DNA from: Flavobacterium psychrophilum
GTDB taxonomy: Bacteria > Bacteroidota > Bacteroidia > Flavobacteriales > Flavobacteriaceae
Length of the DNA: 64,000 bases
Assembly: GCA_945890865.1 (NCBI GenBank)
Contig: CAMDDB010000002.1
Location: 198,019 to 262,018, forward strand
Direction of reading: 5' to 3'
In this document: positions 46,310 to 55,164 of the stretch, piece after piece
Layout of the letters: each line of letters opens with the position of its first letter
Position numbering within the stretch: the stretch's first letter is position 1
Made by a program: the position numbers and the translations under genes
The notes under the pieces: generated by a model
The model's database searches: none
What the model was told of the DNA's origin: nothing
Seen by the model: only the letters and a program-made list of their open reading frames with translations

Positions 46310-46975
46310 ATGAATACGATTTCTTCAGTTGTAGATCACTACATTAAATCAAAACCCTTTTTATTAAGTTCGCTTTCGCAAGGAATTATTAATTTGACCT
46401 CTTTATCGCGAATTATGATGCCTGAAATTGCCATCCATTTAGGCAAAGATGTAAAGCAAGGGGCTGTAGTTATGGCGTTGAAGAGGTTGTCGGAAGAATT
46501 GGATTTCAAGATCAATTATAAAATATCTAAAGTTTTAAAAAATATTGGAGAGATTACAGTACGTTCCTCTTTAACGGATTACACGTTTGTAATTTCGGAT
46601 ACACTTTTAGAAAATCAAGCAAATTTATTAACAGAAATCAACAAGTTACAGGATATTTTTTATACGTCTTCTCGTGGGGTTAATGAAACCAATATTGTAA
46701 CGAGCTCATCTATTTCAACCATAATTGAAACCCTATTTAAAGCCGAAAGACTGACTCATAAAATAGAAAATTTATCTTCAATTACGGTAAAATTACCACA
46801 AGAAAATATTTCTACTCCTGGGGTCTACTACTATATTTTTCAGCGTTTGGCCTGGGAAGGAATCATTATTCACGAAGTAATTTCTACCACAAATGAATTC
46901 ACCATAATAGTGAGTGATGATCAAATAGATGTGGCCTTTAAAGTTATTAAGGGTCTAAAAAACGTTTATGATTAA
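46310..46975 (+). CDS. tandem ACT-like domain protein (aspartate-kinase-like in databases)
   Basis: A 221-residue cytoplasmic protein with no kinase domain. The N-terminal 90 residues are helical (ISSVVDHYIKSKPFLLSSLSQGIINLTSLSRIM), and two ACT-like beta-alpha units seem to follow (GEITVRSSLTDYTFVIS and SITVKLPQENISTPGVYYYIFQRLAWEGI...TIIVSDDQIDVAFKVI). Homologues in Flavobacteria are often labelled aspartate kinase because of the ACT-like part, but the catalytic domain is absent here. It may bind a small ligand. It has its own promoter and stands upstream of sprE. Confidence 0.72.
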   Translation: MNTISSVVDHYIKSKPFLLSSLSQGIINLTSLSRIMMPEIAIHLGKDVKQGAVVMALKRLSEELDFKINYKISKVLKNIGEITVRSSLTDYTFVISDTLLENQANLLTEINKLQDIFYTSSRGVNETNIVTSSSISTIIETLFKAERLTHKIENLSSITVKLPQENISTPGVYYYIFQRLAWEGIIIHEVISTTNEFTIIVSDDQIDVAFKVIKGLKNVYD

Positions 46976-47080
46976 CAAAAAAGGCTTATTTTTTTTCACT
47001 TCAAAAAAAGAAACGTATTTTTACCATTCTGTTGATACTAAAAAGATCTTTTAGTAGTTTAGAACAAAAACGTTTTTACT

Positions 47081-49711
47081 TTGAAAAGCACAATATTAAA
47101 ATATTTTTTAACGATTGGTGGGGTTCTTTTTTTAATAGCTTGTTCTGTTAAAAAAGATAAATTTATCAATAGAAATTTCCATGCGGTTACTACAGAATAC
47201 AATGTTTTGTATAATGGCAATATTCTTTTAGATAAGGGTTTAGCCGATTTACAAACAACCTATCAAGATAATTTTTGGGAGATTCTCCCCATAGAACAAG
47301 TTTCAGATGGTGAAGAAATTACAACCAAAGAAAAACCTAAAAACCTAAATTTTGAAAAAGCCGAAGAAAAATCGGTAAAAGCCATTCAAAATCACGCTAT
47401 GAATATTGGAGGGGTTGAAAAAAACCCGCAAATGGACGAAGCGTATTTACTATTGGCCAAAGCTCGTTATTATGATAATCGAGTTATTCCTTCATTAGAA
47501 GCGTTAAATTATATTTTGTATAAATACCCTTTGAGTGATAAAATTTACCATGCCAAAGTATGGCGTGAAAAAGTAAATATTCGTCTCGATAACGATCAGA
47601 TAGCAATAAAAAACTTGAAGAAACTGCTAGAGGATAATAGAATTAAAGGACAAGATTGGGCAGATGCGCATGCAATATTATCACAAGCTTATTTAAATAT
47701 TCAAGCAAAAGACAGCGCTATTGTTACCTTAAAAAAAGCAATTGAGGGGACTAAAATTAAAGAGGAACAGGCTCGATATATATTTATTTTAGCCCAATTG
47801 TATGAAAGGCTTCAACAAAAAGACAGTGCATTTGCCGCTTTTGAAAGAGTCATTCAAATGAAAAGAAACGCGCCGCGCCGCTATGTAATTCAGGCAAAAG
47901 TAAAACAAGCCCAACAATTTGACTACAAAAAAGGAGACACATTAGTTTTTGTCGAAACGTTCCAAAAATTAATTGAAGATCGCGAAAATCGCCCTTATTT
48001 AGATGTACTATATCATCAAATGGGGTTATTTTATGATCAATTAGATCAATCTTCATCGGCAAAAAAATTCTATAATAAGTCTTTAAAATGCGCTTCAAAA
48101 GACAATTATTTAGTAGCCTCAAATTATAGAAATATAGCCGAAATTTATTTTAAAACCGCTAAATATCCTATTGCCGGCAAATATTATGACAGTACCTTGG
48201 TAAAATTAAAAGAGCGTACAAGAGAGTTTCGAAAAATTAAAAAGAAAAGAATTAATTTGGACGATGTTATTAAATACGAGACCATTGCCCAACAAAATGA
48301 CAGCATATTATCAGTAGTTGTATTGGATGAAACCGGTCAAAAACGCTTTTATGAAGACTACATTTCCAAACTAAAAAAATCAGATGAACTAAAAGCAAAG
48401 TTAGCCACTCAAAAAGCTGAAAAAGAAGCAAATTTGTTGGCGGCTAAAAATGCCGGAGGGGGAAGTCCATTAAAACAAGACAAAAATAACCTTGTAGGAG
48501 GAGCAAAAAATTCTGCAACATCAAATCCAGGCCTATTTGATATGGGAGATGATACCAAAAGCGGATTTTATTTTTATAATACCACTACAGTAGCTTATGG
48601 GAAAAAAGAATTTAAAAGCAAGTGGGGCAAACGCACGTTAAAAGACAATTGGCGTTGGTCGATGGACACCAACACCGATGTTGTCATCGAAGAAGAGCAA
48701 GAAAAAGATCAGATTGTTGAAAAAAAATCGGAAGGGGAAGAAAAATCGGAGGAACCAAAATATACCGTTGCTTATTATCTTAAACAACTCCCCACAGAAG
48801 CCAAATTTATAGACAGTTTAGCAACCGCACGCAATTTTGCCTACTATCAATTAGGCCTTATTTATAAAGAGAAGTTCAAAGAAAACGAATTAGCAGCTTC
48901 ACGTTTAGAACAAGTATTAAAAAATAATCCCGAAGAGCGTTTGGTGCTTCCTGCAAAATATAATTTATACAAAATTTATCAAATAATTGCCCCTGCAAAA
49001 GCCGACCAAATGAAGGCACAAATTTTAAATGAATACCCTACAAGTCGTTATGCAGAAATCATTAGAAATCCAAGTGTTGAAGTAACCGATGAATCCAATC
49101 CTGAATTGGTTTATAATGCACTGTATAAAAAGGTGGAAAGAGGGGAATTGCGCGAAGTCTTTTCCGAAATCGACGTGGTTATTCAAAGATTTACAGGAGA
49201 AGAAGTTGCGGCAAAATTTGAGCTACTCAAAGCCAAACTAATTGCTCGATTAGAAGGATTAGAATCGTATAAAAAAGCCCTTAATTTTGTTGCACTAACC
49301 TATCCAAATTTGGAAGAAGGCAAACAAGCCGAACGGTTATTATCGATGGATATTCCAAAATTAGAAGCACTCACTTTTAGTAAAGAGATCGAAAACGAAT
49401 GGAAAATAGTGTTCCCAAAAGCGTTCCCTCCTTCCCAAGAAGTTAAAAATCTAACCGATAAAATTGAAAAATATTTGAAAGATGCAAATACCATTTTGCT
49501 CAAATTGTCTACTGATATTTATACCCTAACGGATGATTTTATTGTTATCCACGGATTCAGTTCAAAAACAGCGGCAAATTCGGTTTTATCGTTACTAAAA
49601 GAATATAAAAATTACAAAATAAAAGACCAAGCCTATATTGTATCTTCAGAGGATTACAAAATTATTCAAATGAAGAAAAAATTTGAAGAATGGCTTAAAT
49701 TAGTTCAATAA
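47081..49711 (+). CDS. sprE: SprE/PorW-like gliding and type IX secretion lipoprotein with TPR repeats
   Basis: An 876-residue lipoprotein (FLIACSVKK lipobox) with many TPR-like helical repeats, strongest at about residues 110-410 and 580-720. The segment INRNFHAVTTEYNVLYNGN is characteristic of SprE of Flavobacterium johnsoniae and PorW of Porphyromonas, periplasmic partners of the T9SS needed for gliding and secretion. The start codon is TTG at 47081: the frame is closed by TAG 21 bp upstream with no ATG between, and the signal peptide begins at the TTG. A charged Lys/Glu-rich insert lies near residues 540-565. It supports a working T9SS alongside the two sorted proteins. Confidence 0.9.
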   Translation: MKSTILKYFLTIGGVLFLIACSVKKDKFINRNFHAVTTEYNVLYNGNILLDKGLADLQTTYQDNFWEILPIEQVSDGEEITTKEKPKNLNFEKAEEKSVKAIQNHAMNIGGVEKNPQMDEAYLLLAKARYYDNRVIPSLEALNYILYKYPLSDKIYHAKVWREKVNIRLDNDQIAIKNLKKLLEDNRIKGQDWADAHAILSQAYLNIQAKDSAIVTLKKAIEGTKIKEEQARYIFILAQLYERLQQKDSAFAAFERVIQMKRNAPRRYVIQAKVKQAQQFDYKKGDTLVFVETFQKLIEDRENRPYLDVLYHQMGLFYDQLDQSSSAKKFYNKSLKCASKDNYLVASNYRNIAEIYFKTAKYPIAGKYYDSTLVKLKERTREFRKIKKKRINLDDVIKYETIAQQNDSILSVVVLDETGQKRFYEDYISKLKKSDELKAKLATQKAEKEANLLAAKNAGGGSPLKQDKNNLVGGAKNSATSNPGLFDMGDDTKSGFYFYNTTTVAYGKKEFKSKWGKRTLKDNWRWSMDTNTDVVIEEEQEKDQIVEKKSEGEEKSEEPKYTVAYYLKQLPTEAKFIDSLATARNFAYYQLGLIYKEKFKENELAASRLEQVLKNNPEERLVLPAKYNLYKIYQIIAPAKADQMKAQILNEYPTSRYAEIIRNPSVEVTDESNPELVYNALYKKVERGELREVFSEIDVVIQRFTGEEVAAKFELLKAKLIARLEGLESYKKALNFVALTYPNLEEGKQAERLLSMDIPKLEALTFSKEIENEWKIVFPKAFPPSQEVKNLTDKIEKYLKDANTILLKLSTDIYTLTDDFIVIHGFSSKTAANSVLSLLKEYKNYKIKDQAYIVSSEDYKIIQMKKKFEEWLKLVQ

Positions 49712-49733
49712 TAACTCTAAAAACGCTCCAAAA

Positions 49734-50087
49734 ATGTTTGATAAAGTTAAAAACCAAGATCATTTATTAGGTAAAACGAATAGGATAGTTGAAGGGACGA
49801 TCATTACCGGAGATATCATTACTAAAGCAGACTTTAGATTGGATGGAATATTGACGGGGAATTTCACCTCTGAAGGGAAAATCGTAATTGGCCCTACAGC
49901 AGCAGTTCTTGGAGATATTATTTGTAAAAGTATTGATATAGAAGGAAAATTTTCAGGCAAACTCCAAGCTGAAGGGATGTTAAATGTAAAGTCTAAAGCA
50001 CACATAACCGGTGAGGTAATTGTAGGAAAACTTGCGGTGGAACCTGGGGCAACTTTTGACGCCAGTTGTGAGATGAGAAATTTATAA
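49734..50087 (+). CDS. bactofilin-family polymer-forming cytoskeletal protein
   Basis: A 117-residue bactofilin. The right-handed beta-helix core is read from regular repeats such as EGTIITGDIITKADFRLDGILTG, GKIVIGPTAAVLGDIICKSIDIEGKFSG and AHITGEVIVGKLAVEPGATF. Bactofilins polymerise without nucleotide into filaments that set cell shape or position. It lies 22 bp after sprE. The last 15 bp of the gene are part of a duplication repeated 63 bp downstream. Confidence 0.9.
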   Translation: MFDKVKNQDHLLGKTNRIVEGTIITGDIITKADFRLDGILTGNFTSEGKIVIGPTAAVLGDIICKSIDIEGKFSGKLQAEGMLNVKSKAHITGEVIVGKLAVEPGATFDASCEMRNL

Positions 50088-50169
50088 TTTCGAATCCAAC
50101 GAATTCAAAAAGGAAAATAGTTTATCATGAGTTAAATGAGAAATTTATAATTTCGAATTCAACGAATCC
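50073..50169 (+). repeat. 34-bp direct repeat, two copies
   Basis: Copy 1 is 50073-50106 (end of the bactofilin gene and spacer) and copy 2 is 50136-50169 (just before atpZ). They differ at two bases. The period is 63 bp. Copy 2 recreates the reading of the last bactofilin codons (ATGAGAAATTTATAA) without a gene before it. Confidence 0.9.
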
Positions 50170-50176
50170 ATAAGAA

Positions 50177-50443
50177 ATGGATATTGAGTTAGATGAAATC
50201 GAATTAAGCACCAAAATAATGGCTAACAACAAAAAACAAAACAATAAATGGCTAGCCTTAATTAATATTCCAATCCAAATGGGGATTGTAATTTTTGTGT
50301 TTTCCTATTTTGGTAAATGGCTGGACATACACTATGGAAATTCAAGCAGTACTTATACAAAAATAGTAACATTAATAGGAGTTTTTCTCGCACTTTATAA
50401 TGTTATTAGACAAGTAAATCAAATGAATAAAAATGACAACTAG
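50177..50443 (+). CDS. AtpZ/AtpI-family protein
   Basis: An 88-residue small membrane protein with two helices (about residues 28-48 and 57-80) joined by a short loop, of the kind found at the head of bacterial ATP synthase operons. The motif GKWLDIHYGNSSSTYTKIVTLIG is typical. AtpI/AtpZ proteins help assemble the c-ring or act in Mg2+/Ca2+ uptake. The gene overlaps the next by 11 bp. Confidence 0.85.
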   Translation: MDIELDEIELSTKIMANNKKQNNKWLALINIPIQMGIVIFVFSYFGKWLDIHYGNSSSTYTKIVTLIGVFLALYNVIRQVNQMNKNDN

Positions 50444-50819
50444 TTTGGAAATCATAAAAAAGCTAACGGCAGCGGCTTTATTTTTTTTAATTATTCATGT
50501 CTTGGTTTTTAATCTTCCTTTTTTAAAAGAAAAAGAAACTGAATTTTATTATACCATACTAAATCTTTATAGTCTATTTTTTCTCTTTTCATTATTAATA
50601 TTGATAGTGGTAAGTAGAATTTCAAAACATAACTTTGACAACACAGGAATGTTTTTTATGATTGCAACAAGCATAAAAATGGGTGTTGCTTTTTTTTTAG
50701 TGCGCCCTATTCTATATCGTGAAGACAATAACATTGAGAAAATTAACTTTTTTGTAATTTTTATACTATTTCTTCTATTCGAAACAATAATTGCGGCAAA
50801 ATTTTTGAATAAAAAATAG
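50433..50819 (+). CDS. DUF6168-family membrane protein of the ATP synthase operon
   Basis: A 128-residue protein with four predicted membrane helices and few polar loops. It sits where other bacteria keep AtpR or AtpI, between AtpZ and AtpB, and overlaps the upstream gene by 11 bp. The family name DUF6168 is my recollection of how Flavobacteria annotate this position. A role in ATP synthase assembly is an inference from place only. Confidence 0.65.
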   Translation: MTTSLEIIKKLTAAALFFLIIHVLVFNLPFLKEKETEFYYTILNLYSLFFLFSLLILIVVSRISKHNFDNTGMFFMIATSIKMGVAFFLVRPILYREDNNIEKINFFVIFILFLLFETIIAAKFLNKK

Positions 50820-50842
50820 TCAAAAAAACGCAATAATTTAAT

Positions 50843-50871
50843 TTGGAATATAAAGAAAAAATGTACCTTTG
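50843..50871 (+). promoter_or_regulatory. canonical Bacteroidota promoter for atpBEFHAG
   Basis: TTG (50843-50845), an 18-bp spacer and TACCTTTG (50864-50871) match the -33/-7 consensus. Transcription should begin near 50878, about 36 bp before the atpB start. It gives the main subunits a promoter of their own, separate from atpZ. Confidence 0.7.
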
Positions 50872-50913
50872 CACCAAAATTTATGAACCTCATAGTTTAA
50901 GTTTACAAAAAAT

Positions 50914-52077
50914 ATGGTGATTTCAAAAAAACCACTTCAGATTATACTTGCAATTGCAATGGCTTTAATGCCGTTTGTAAATCATGCAAATTCTTCAAAA
51001 GATTCAATTAGAGTTGTGGCTCATTCAGCAACAAATACAACTGAAGCTACACCAGAAGAAGCGCATGGACATGGTGAACCAAAAGATTTAAAATCAAAAA
51101 TCAACGCCTACATTGCGCATCACGTTTTAGACGCTCATGAATTTTCATTGTTTGAAGACGAAGCAACAGGAAAGCATTATGGATTTCCACTTCCCATAAT
51201 TCTTTGGGATAAAGAAAGCGGACTACACGTCTTTTCTTCATCTAAATTTAATCACGGTCATGATGTTGCTGAATCTAATGGCAGTTACTACAAATTAGGG
51301 CACGACGAAAAAATATATAAAACTGATGCATCAGGAACTTTACTAGGTGATGAGCATCATCCAGAAAATGTAAAACCAATTGATTTATCAATTACGAAAG
51401 CGGTTTTTTCGATGTTATTAGTAGCATTTTTAATGTTTTTCTTGTTTAAAGGGTTGGCTAATTCGTATGTTAAAAATGGCGGAATCGCTTCTGGTATAGG
51501 AAGATTATTTGAACCTATTGTATTGTATATACGTGATGATATTGCGATTCCAAACATTGGAGAAAAACACTATAAAAAATACATGAGTTTCTTATTAACC
51601 GTATTTTTCTTTATATGGTTCTTAAATATTATTGGTTTAACACCACTAGGAATCAACGCAACAGGAAATATAACAGTTACAGCATGCTTAGCTATTATTG
51701 TATTTTTAATTACAAATCTTACTGCCAATAAAAATTATTGGGGGCACATTTTTTGGATGCCAGGAGTTCCAACACTAATGAAATTTATTTTAGCACCCAT
51801 CGAATTATTAGGTGTAATTATCAAGCCTTTTTCATTAATGATACGTTTGTATGCTAATATTTTTGCAGGACACATTGTATTAATGAGTTTGATTGCCTTA
51901 ATGTTTATTTTTAAAAGTTGGTTAGGAAGTAGTTTGTCTTTTTTACTTTCATTTGCAATTTCATCAATAGAAATATTAGTAGCGTTGCTACAAGCATATA
52001 TTTTCACAATGTTATCTGCCTTGTTCTTTGGAGCAGCAGTAGAAGAGCATCATCATGAAGGGGCCGAGCATCATTAA
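50914..52077 (+). CDS. atpB: F0F1 ATP synthase subunit a
   Basis: Subunit a of the F0 sector, 387 residues, forms the proton half-channels. It is much longer than the E. coli protein (271) owing to an N-terminal export signal and about 120 residues of extra, His-rich periplasmic sequence (HGHGEPKD; HDVAESNGSYYKLGHDEK). The essential Arg lies in PFSLMIRLYANIFAGHI. The C-terminus ends in a His/Glu-rich tail (EEHHHEGAEHH). Such N-terminal extensions are usual in Bacteroidota. It is followed by atpE after 83 bp. Confidence 0.95.
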   Translation: MVISKKPLQIILAIAMALMPFVNHANSSKDSIRVVAHSATNTTEATPEEAHGHGEPKDLKSKINAYIAHHVLDAHEFSLFEDEATGKHYGFPLPIILWDKESGLHVFSSSKFNHGHDVAESNGSYYKLGHDEKIYKTDASGTLLGDEHHPENVKPIDLSITKAVFSMLLVAFLMFFLFKGLANSYVKNGGIASGIGRLFEPIVLYIRDDIAIPNIGEKHYKKYMSFLLTVFFFIWFLNIIGLTPLGINATGNITVTACLAIIVFLITNLTANKNYWGHIFWMPGVPTLMKFILAPIELLGVIIKPFSLMIRLYANIFAGHIVLMSLIALMFIFKSWLGSSLSFLLSFAISSIEILVALLQAYIFTMLSALFFGAAVEEHHHEGAEHH

Positions 52078-52142
52078 TATGTCCAGTGGATATATTATGC
52101 GAGGAGCCAGCAGGTGTTCTGACAAATAAATTGAATGTTTAA

Positions 52143-52361
<219 letters not shown>

Positions 52362-52371
52362 TAGAAAAACT

Positions 52372-52402
52372 CAAAAGCTATAACGGTTGGTTATAGCTTT
52401 TG
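52372..52402 (+). promoter_or_regulatory. perfect 13-bp hairpin between atpE and atpF
   Basis: CAAAAGCTATAAC, loop GGTTG, GTTATAGCTTTTG. It lies 10 bp after atpE. The T-run after it is short (the stem itself ends in four T), so it could be a leaky terminator or an mRNA-stabilising hairpin. Confidence 0.7.
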
Positions 52403-52448
52403 TTTCTAAATTAAAAAGATTACATTACATATTATAATTTAAAATACT

Positions 52449-52949
52449 ATGGATAAATTAATAAATGATTTTGGTTTTGGATTGTTCATTTGGGCATCTT
52501 TAATTTTCATTGGATTAGTTTTGCTTTTGAAAAAATTTGCATGGAAACCAATTCTTGATGCAGTAAATGAAAGAGAAGAAGGAATTAAAAATGCTTTGCT
52601 TTCTGCCGAAAATGCAAAAAGAGAAATGCAAAATCTTAAATCTGATAACGAAAAATTATTAGCAGAAGCCAGAGCTGAACGCGATAGTTTAATGAAAGAA
52701 GCGCGTGAAATCAAAGATAAAATGATTAACGATGCTAAATCTGAAGCTCAAGCAGCTGGAGAAAAAATGATATCTCAAGCTAAAGCAGCTATTGAAAGCG
52801 AAAAAAATGCAGCTATGGCAGAATTGAAAAATCAAGTTTCTTCATTGTCACTAGAAATTGCTGAAAAATTGTTACAAGAAGAATTATCTAACAAAGAAAC
52901 TCAAACTAAATTAATTGAGAAAATGTTAGGGGATGCAAAATTAAACTAA
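52449..52949 (+). CDS. atpF: F0F1 ATP synthase subunit b
   Basis: Subunit b, 166 residues, peripheral stalk. One N-terminal membrane helix (about residues 8-28) and a long, charged, coiled-coil-like helix with regular Glu/Lys/Ala pattern ([20 protein letters not shown]). Length and place between atpE and atpH are standard. The atpH start follows 4 bp after its stop. Confidence 0.95.
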   Translation: MDKLINDFGFGLFIWASLIFIGLVLLLKKFAWKPILDAVNEREEGIKNALLSAENAKREMQNLKSDNEKLLAEARAERDSLMKEAREIKDKMINDAKSEAQAAGEKMISQAKAAIESEKNAAMAELKNQVSSLSLEIAEKLLQEELSNKETQTKLIEKMLGDAKLN

Positions 52950-52953
52950 TATC

Positions 52954-53487
52954 ATGGCAGGAACTAGAGCAGCAATACGATACGCTAAAGCCATTTTGGA
53001 TAGTGCAAAAGAAAACAATAACGCACCCGCTGTAAATGCAGACATGACTTCAATTGTAAACGCAATTAAAGACAGTGCTGAATTGAAAGAATTTTTGCAA
53101 AGTCCTGTAGTGAAAGGAGAAATAAAATTTTCTTCTGTAACTGAAATTTTTGCTTCTGCACAAAAGGAAACAAAAAGCTTATTTAAATTGCTTTTAGTAA
53201 ATAAAAGATTTGAATTATTGCAAGATGTTGCCCTACAATATAATGCATTACATGATGAACTCAACGGAATAGAAATTGCCAAAGTAACAACTGCTTTTCC
53301 AATTACTCCTGAGTTAGAAGCAAAAGTATTAGCAAAAATCGCAACCTTTTCAACAAAAAATATAACCATCCAAAATATTATAGATCCGGCCATCATAGGA
53401 GGATTTATTTTAAGAATGGGTGACAAACAATATAATGCTTCTGTTGCCAACAGATTGCAAAATTTAAAAAGAGAATTTAGTAATTAA
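52954..53487 (+). CDS. atpH: F1 ATP synthase subunit delta
   Basis: Subunit delta, 177 residues, joins the F1 head to the peripheral stalk. The N-terminal helical domain starts AIRYAKAILDSAKENN, and the C-terminal IIDPAIIGGFILRMGDKQYNASVANRL is the conserved family end. It starts 4 bp after atpF and is followed by atpA after 23 bp. Confidence 0.95.
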   Translation: MAGTRAAIRYAKAILDSAKENNNAPAVNADMTSIVNAIKDSAELKEFLQSPVVKGEIKFSSVTEIFASAQKETKSLFKLLLVNKRFELLQDVALQYNALHDELNGIEIAKVTTAFPITPELEAKVLAKIATFSTKNITIQNIIDPAIIGGFILRMGDKQYNASVANRLQNLKREFSN

Positions 53488-53510
53488 TATCCCATTAAAG
53501 ATACATCACA

Positions 53511-55088
53511 ATGGCTGAAATTAAACCTGCTGAAATATCAGCAATATTAAAACAACAATTATCTGGTTTTGAATCAGGTGCTACGTTAGAGGAAGTTGGA
53601 ACAGTACTTCAAGTAGGAGACGGTATCGCTCGTGTTTACGGATTGTCAAACGCTCAATATGGAGAGTTAGTACAATTTGAAAACGGATTAGAAGCAATCG
53701 TATTAAACTTAGAGGAAGACAATGTTGGGGTGGTACTTTTAGGACCATCAACAGGAATCAAAGAAGGTTCAACAGTAAAAAGAACACAACGTATTGCTTC
53801 TCTTAAAGTAGGAGAACAAGTAGTAGGTCGTGTTGTAAACACACTAGGAGAACCAATTGATGGTAAAGGCCCAATCGGTGGTGAGTTATACGAGATGCCA
53901 TTAGAAAGAAAAGCGCCTGGAGTAATCTTCCGTCAACCCGTAACTGAACCATTACAAACCGGAGTAAAAGCAGTAGATGCAATGATTCCTGTAGGTAGAG
54001 GTCAACGTGAGTTGGTAATTGGTGACCGTCAAACGGGTAAATCAACCGTTTGTATTGATACCATCTTAAATCAAAAAGAATTTTATGATGCAGGTCAACC
54101 TGTATTCTGTATATATGTTGCCATCGGACAAAAAGCGTCTACGGTAGCAGGAATCGCAAAAATGTTAGAAGAAAAAGGTGCCATGGCGTATACCGTTATT
54201 GTTGCTGCAAATGCTTCTGATCCAGCTCCAATGCAAGTATATGCTCCTATGGCAGGTGCTGCAATTGGGGAGTATTTTAGAGATTCAGGTCGTCCAGCGT
54301 TGATTGTTTATGATGATTTATCTAAACAAGCTGTTGCGTATCGTGAGGTGTCTTTATTATTAAGAAGACCACCAGGACGTGAGGCATATCCTGGAGACGT
54401 TTTTTACTTACACTCTCGTTTATTAGAAAGAGCATGTAAAGTGATCGCTAACGACGAAATCGCTAGAAACATGAATGACTTACCAGATTCTATCAAAGGA
54501 ATCGTTAAAGGGGGTGGTTCGTTAACAGCGTTACCAATTATCGAAACACAAGCGGGTGACGTTTCTGCCTATATCCCAACCAACGTAATTTCGATTACAG
54601 ACGGACAAATTTTCTTAGATGGTGATTTATTCAACTCGGGAGTTCGTCCTGCAATTAACGTAGGTATTTCGGTATCTCGTGTAGGGGGTAATGCACAAAT
54701 TAAATCCATGAAAAAAGTAGCAGGTACTTTAAAATTAGACCAAGCGCAATTCCGTGAATTAGAAGCGTTTGCAAAATTTGGTTCTGACTTAGATGCCGTT
54801 ACTTTAAACGTAATTGAAAAAGGAAAAAGAAACGTTGAAATCTTAAAACAAGGTTTAAACTCGCCTTTCACAGTAGAAGATCAGGTAGCTATTATTTATG
54901 CAGGTTCTAAAAACTTGTTGCGTAATGTACCCGTTGTAAAAGTTAAAGAATTTGAAAAAGATTTCTTAGAATACTTAAACGCAAAACACAGAGATACATT
55001 AGATGCACTTAAAGCAGGTAAATTTGATGACAATATCACTGACGTTTTAGAAAAAGTAGCGAAAGAAATTTCAGCAAAATATAATTAA
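53511..55088 (+). CDS. atpA: F1 ATP synthase subunit alpha
   Basis: Subunit alpha, 525 residues, the non-catalytic nucleotide-binding subunit of F1. The P-loop is [13 protein letters not shown], and the signature [17 protein letters not shown] (with the arginine finger Arg in SVSRVGG) is present. Codon use is visibly more biased than in neighbouring genes, in line with high expression. It is followed by a repeat-bearing spacer and atpG. Confidence 0.97.
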   Translation: MAEIKPAEISAILKQQLSGFESGATLEEVGTVLQVGDGIARVYGLSNAQYGELVQFENGLEAIVLNLEEDNVGVVLLGPSTGIKEGSTVKRTQRIASLKVGEQVVGRVVNTLGEPIDGKGPIGGELYEMPLERKAPGVIFRQPVTEPLQTGVKAVDAMIPVGRGQRELVIGDRQTGKSTVCIDTILNQKEFYDAGQPVFCIYVAIGQKASTVAGIAKMLEEKGAMAYTVIVAANASDPAPMQVYAPMAGAAIGEYFRDSGRPALIVYDDLSKQAVAYREVSLLLRRPPGREAYPGDVFYLHSRLLERACKVIANDEIARNMNDLPDSIKGIVKGGGSLTALPIIETQAGDVSAYIPTNVISITDGQIFLDGDLFNSGVRPAINVGISVSRVGGNAQIKSMKKVAGTLKLDQAQFRELEAFAKFGSDLDAVTLNVIEKGKRNVEILKQGLNSPFTVEDQVAIIYAGSKNLLRNVPVVKVKEFEKDFLEYLNAKHRDTLDALKAGKFDDNITDVLEKVAKEISAKYN

Positions 55089-55100
55089 TTAGTCAATTAG

Positions 55101-55152
55101 TCAATGTGTCAATTAGACAATTAATTGGCACATTGATAAATTGGCACATTGA
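55101..55152 (+). repeat. short inverted and direct repeats between atpA and atpG
   Basis: TCAATGTGTCAATT (55101-55114) is nearly the complement of AATTGGCACATTGA, which occurs twice (55123-55136 and 55139-55152). The left arm can pair with either right arm, giving two alternative hairpins in the mRNA just before the atpG start. Confidence 0.8.
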
Positions 55153-55164
55153 CAAATTAACAAA

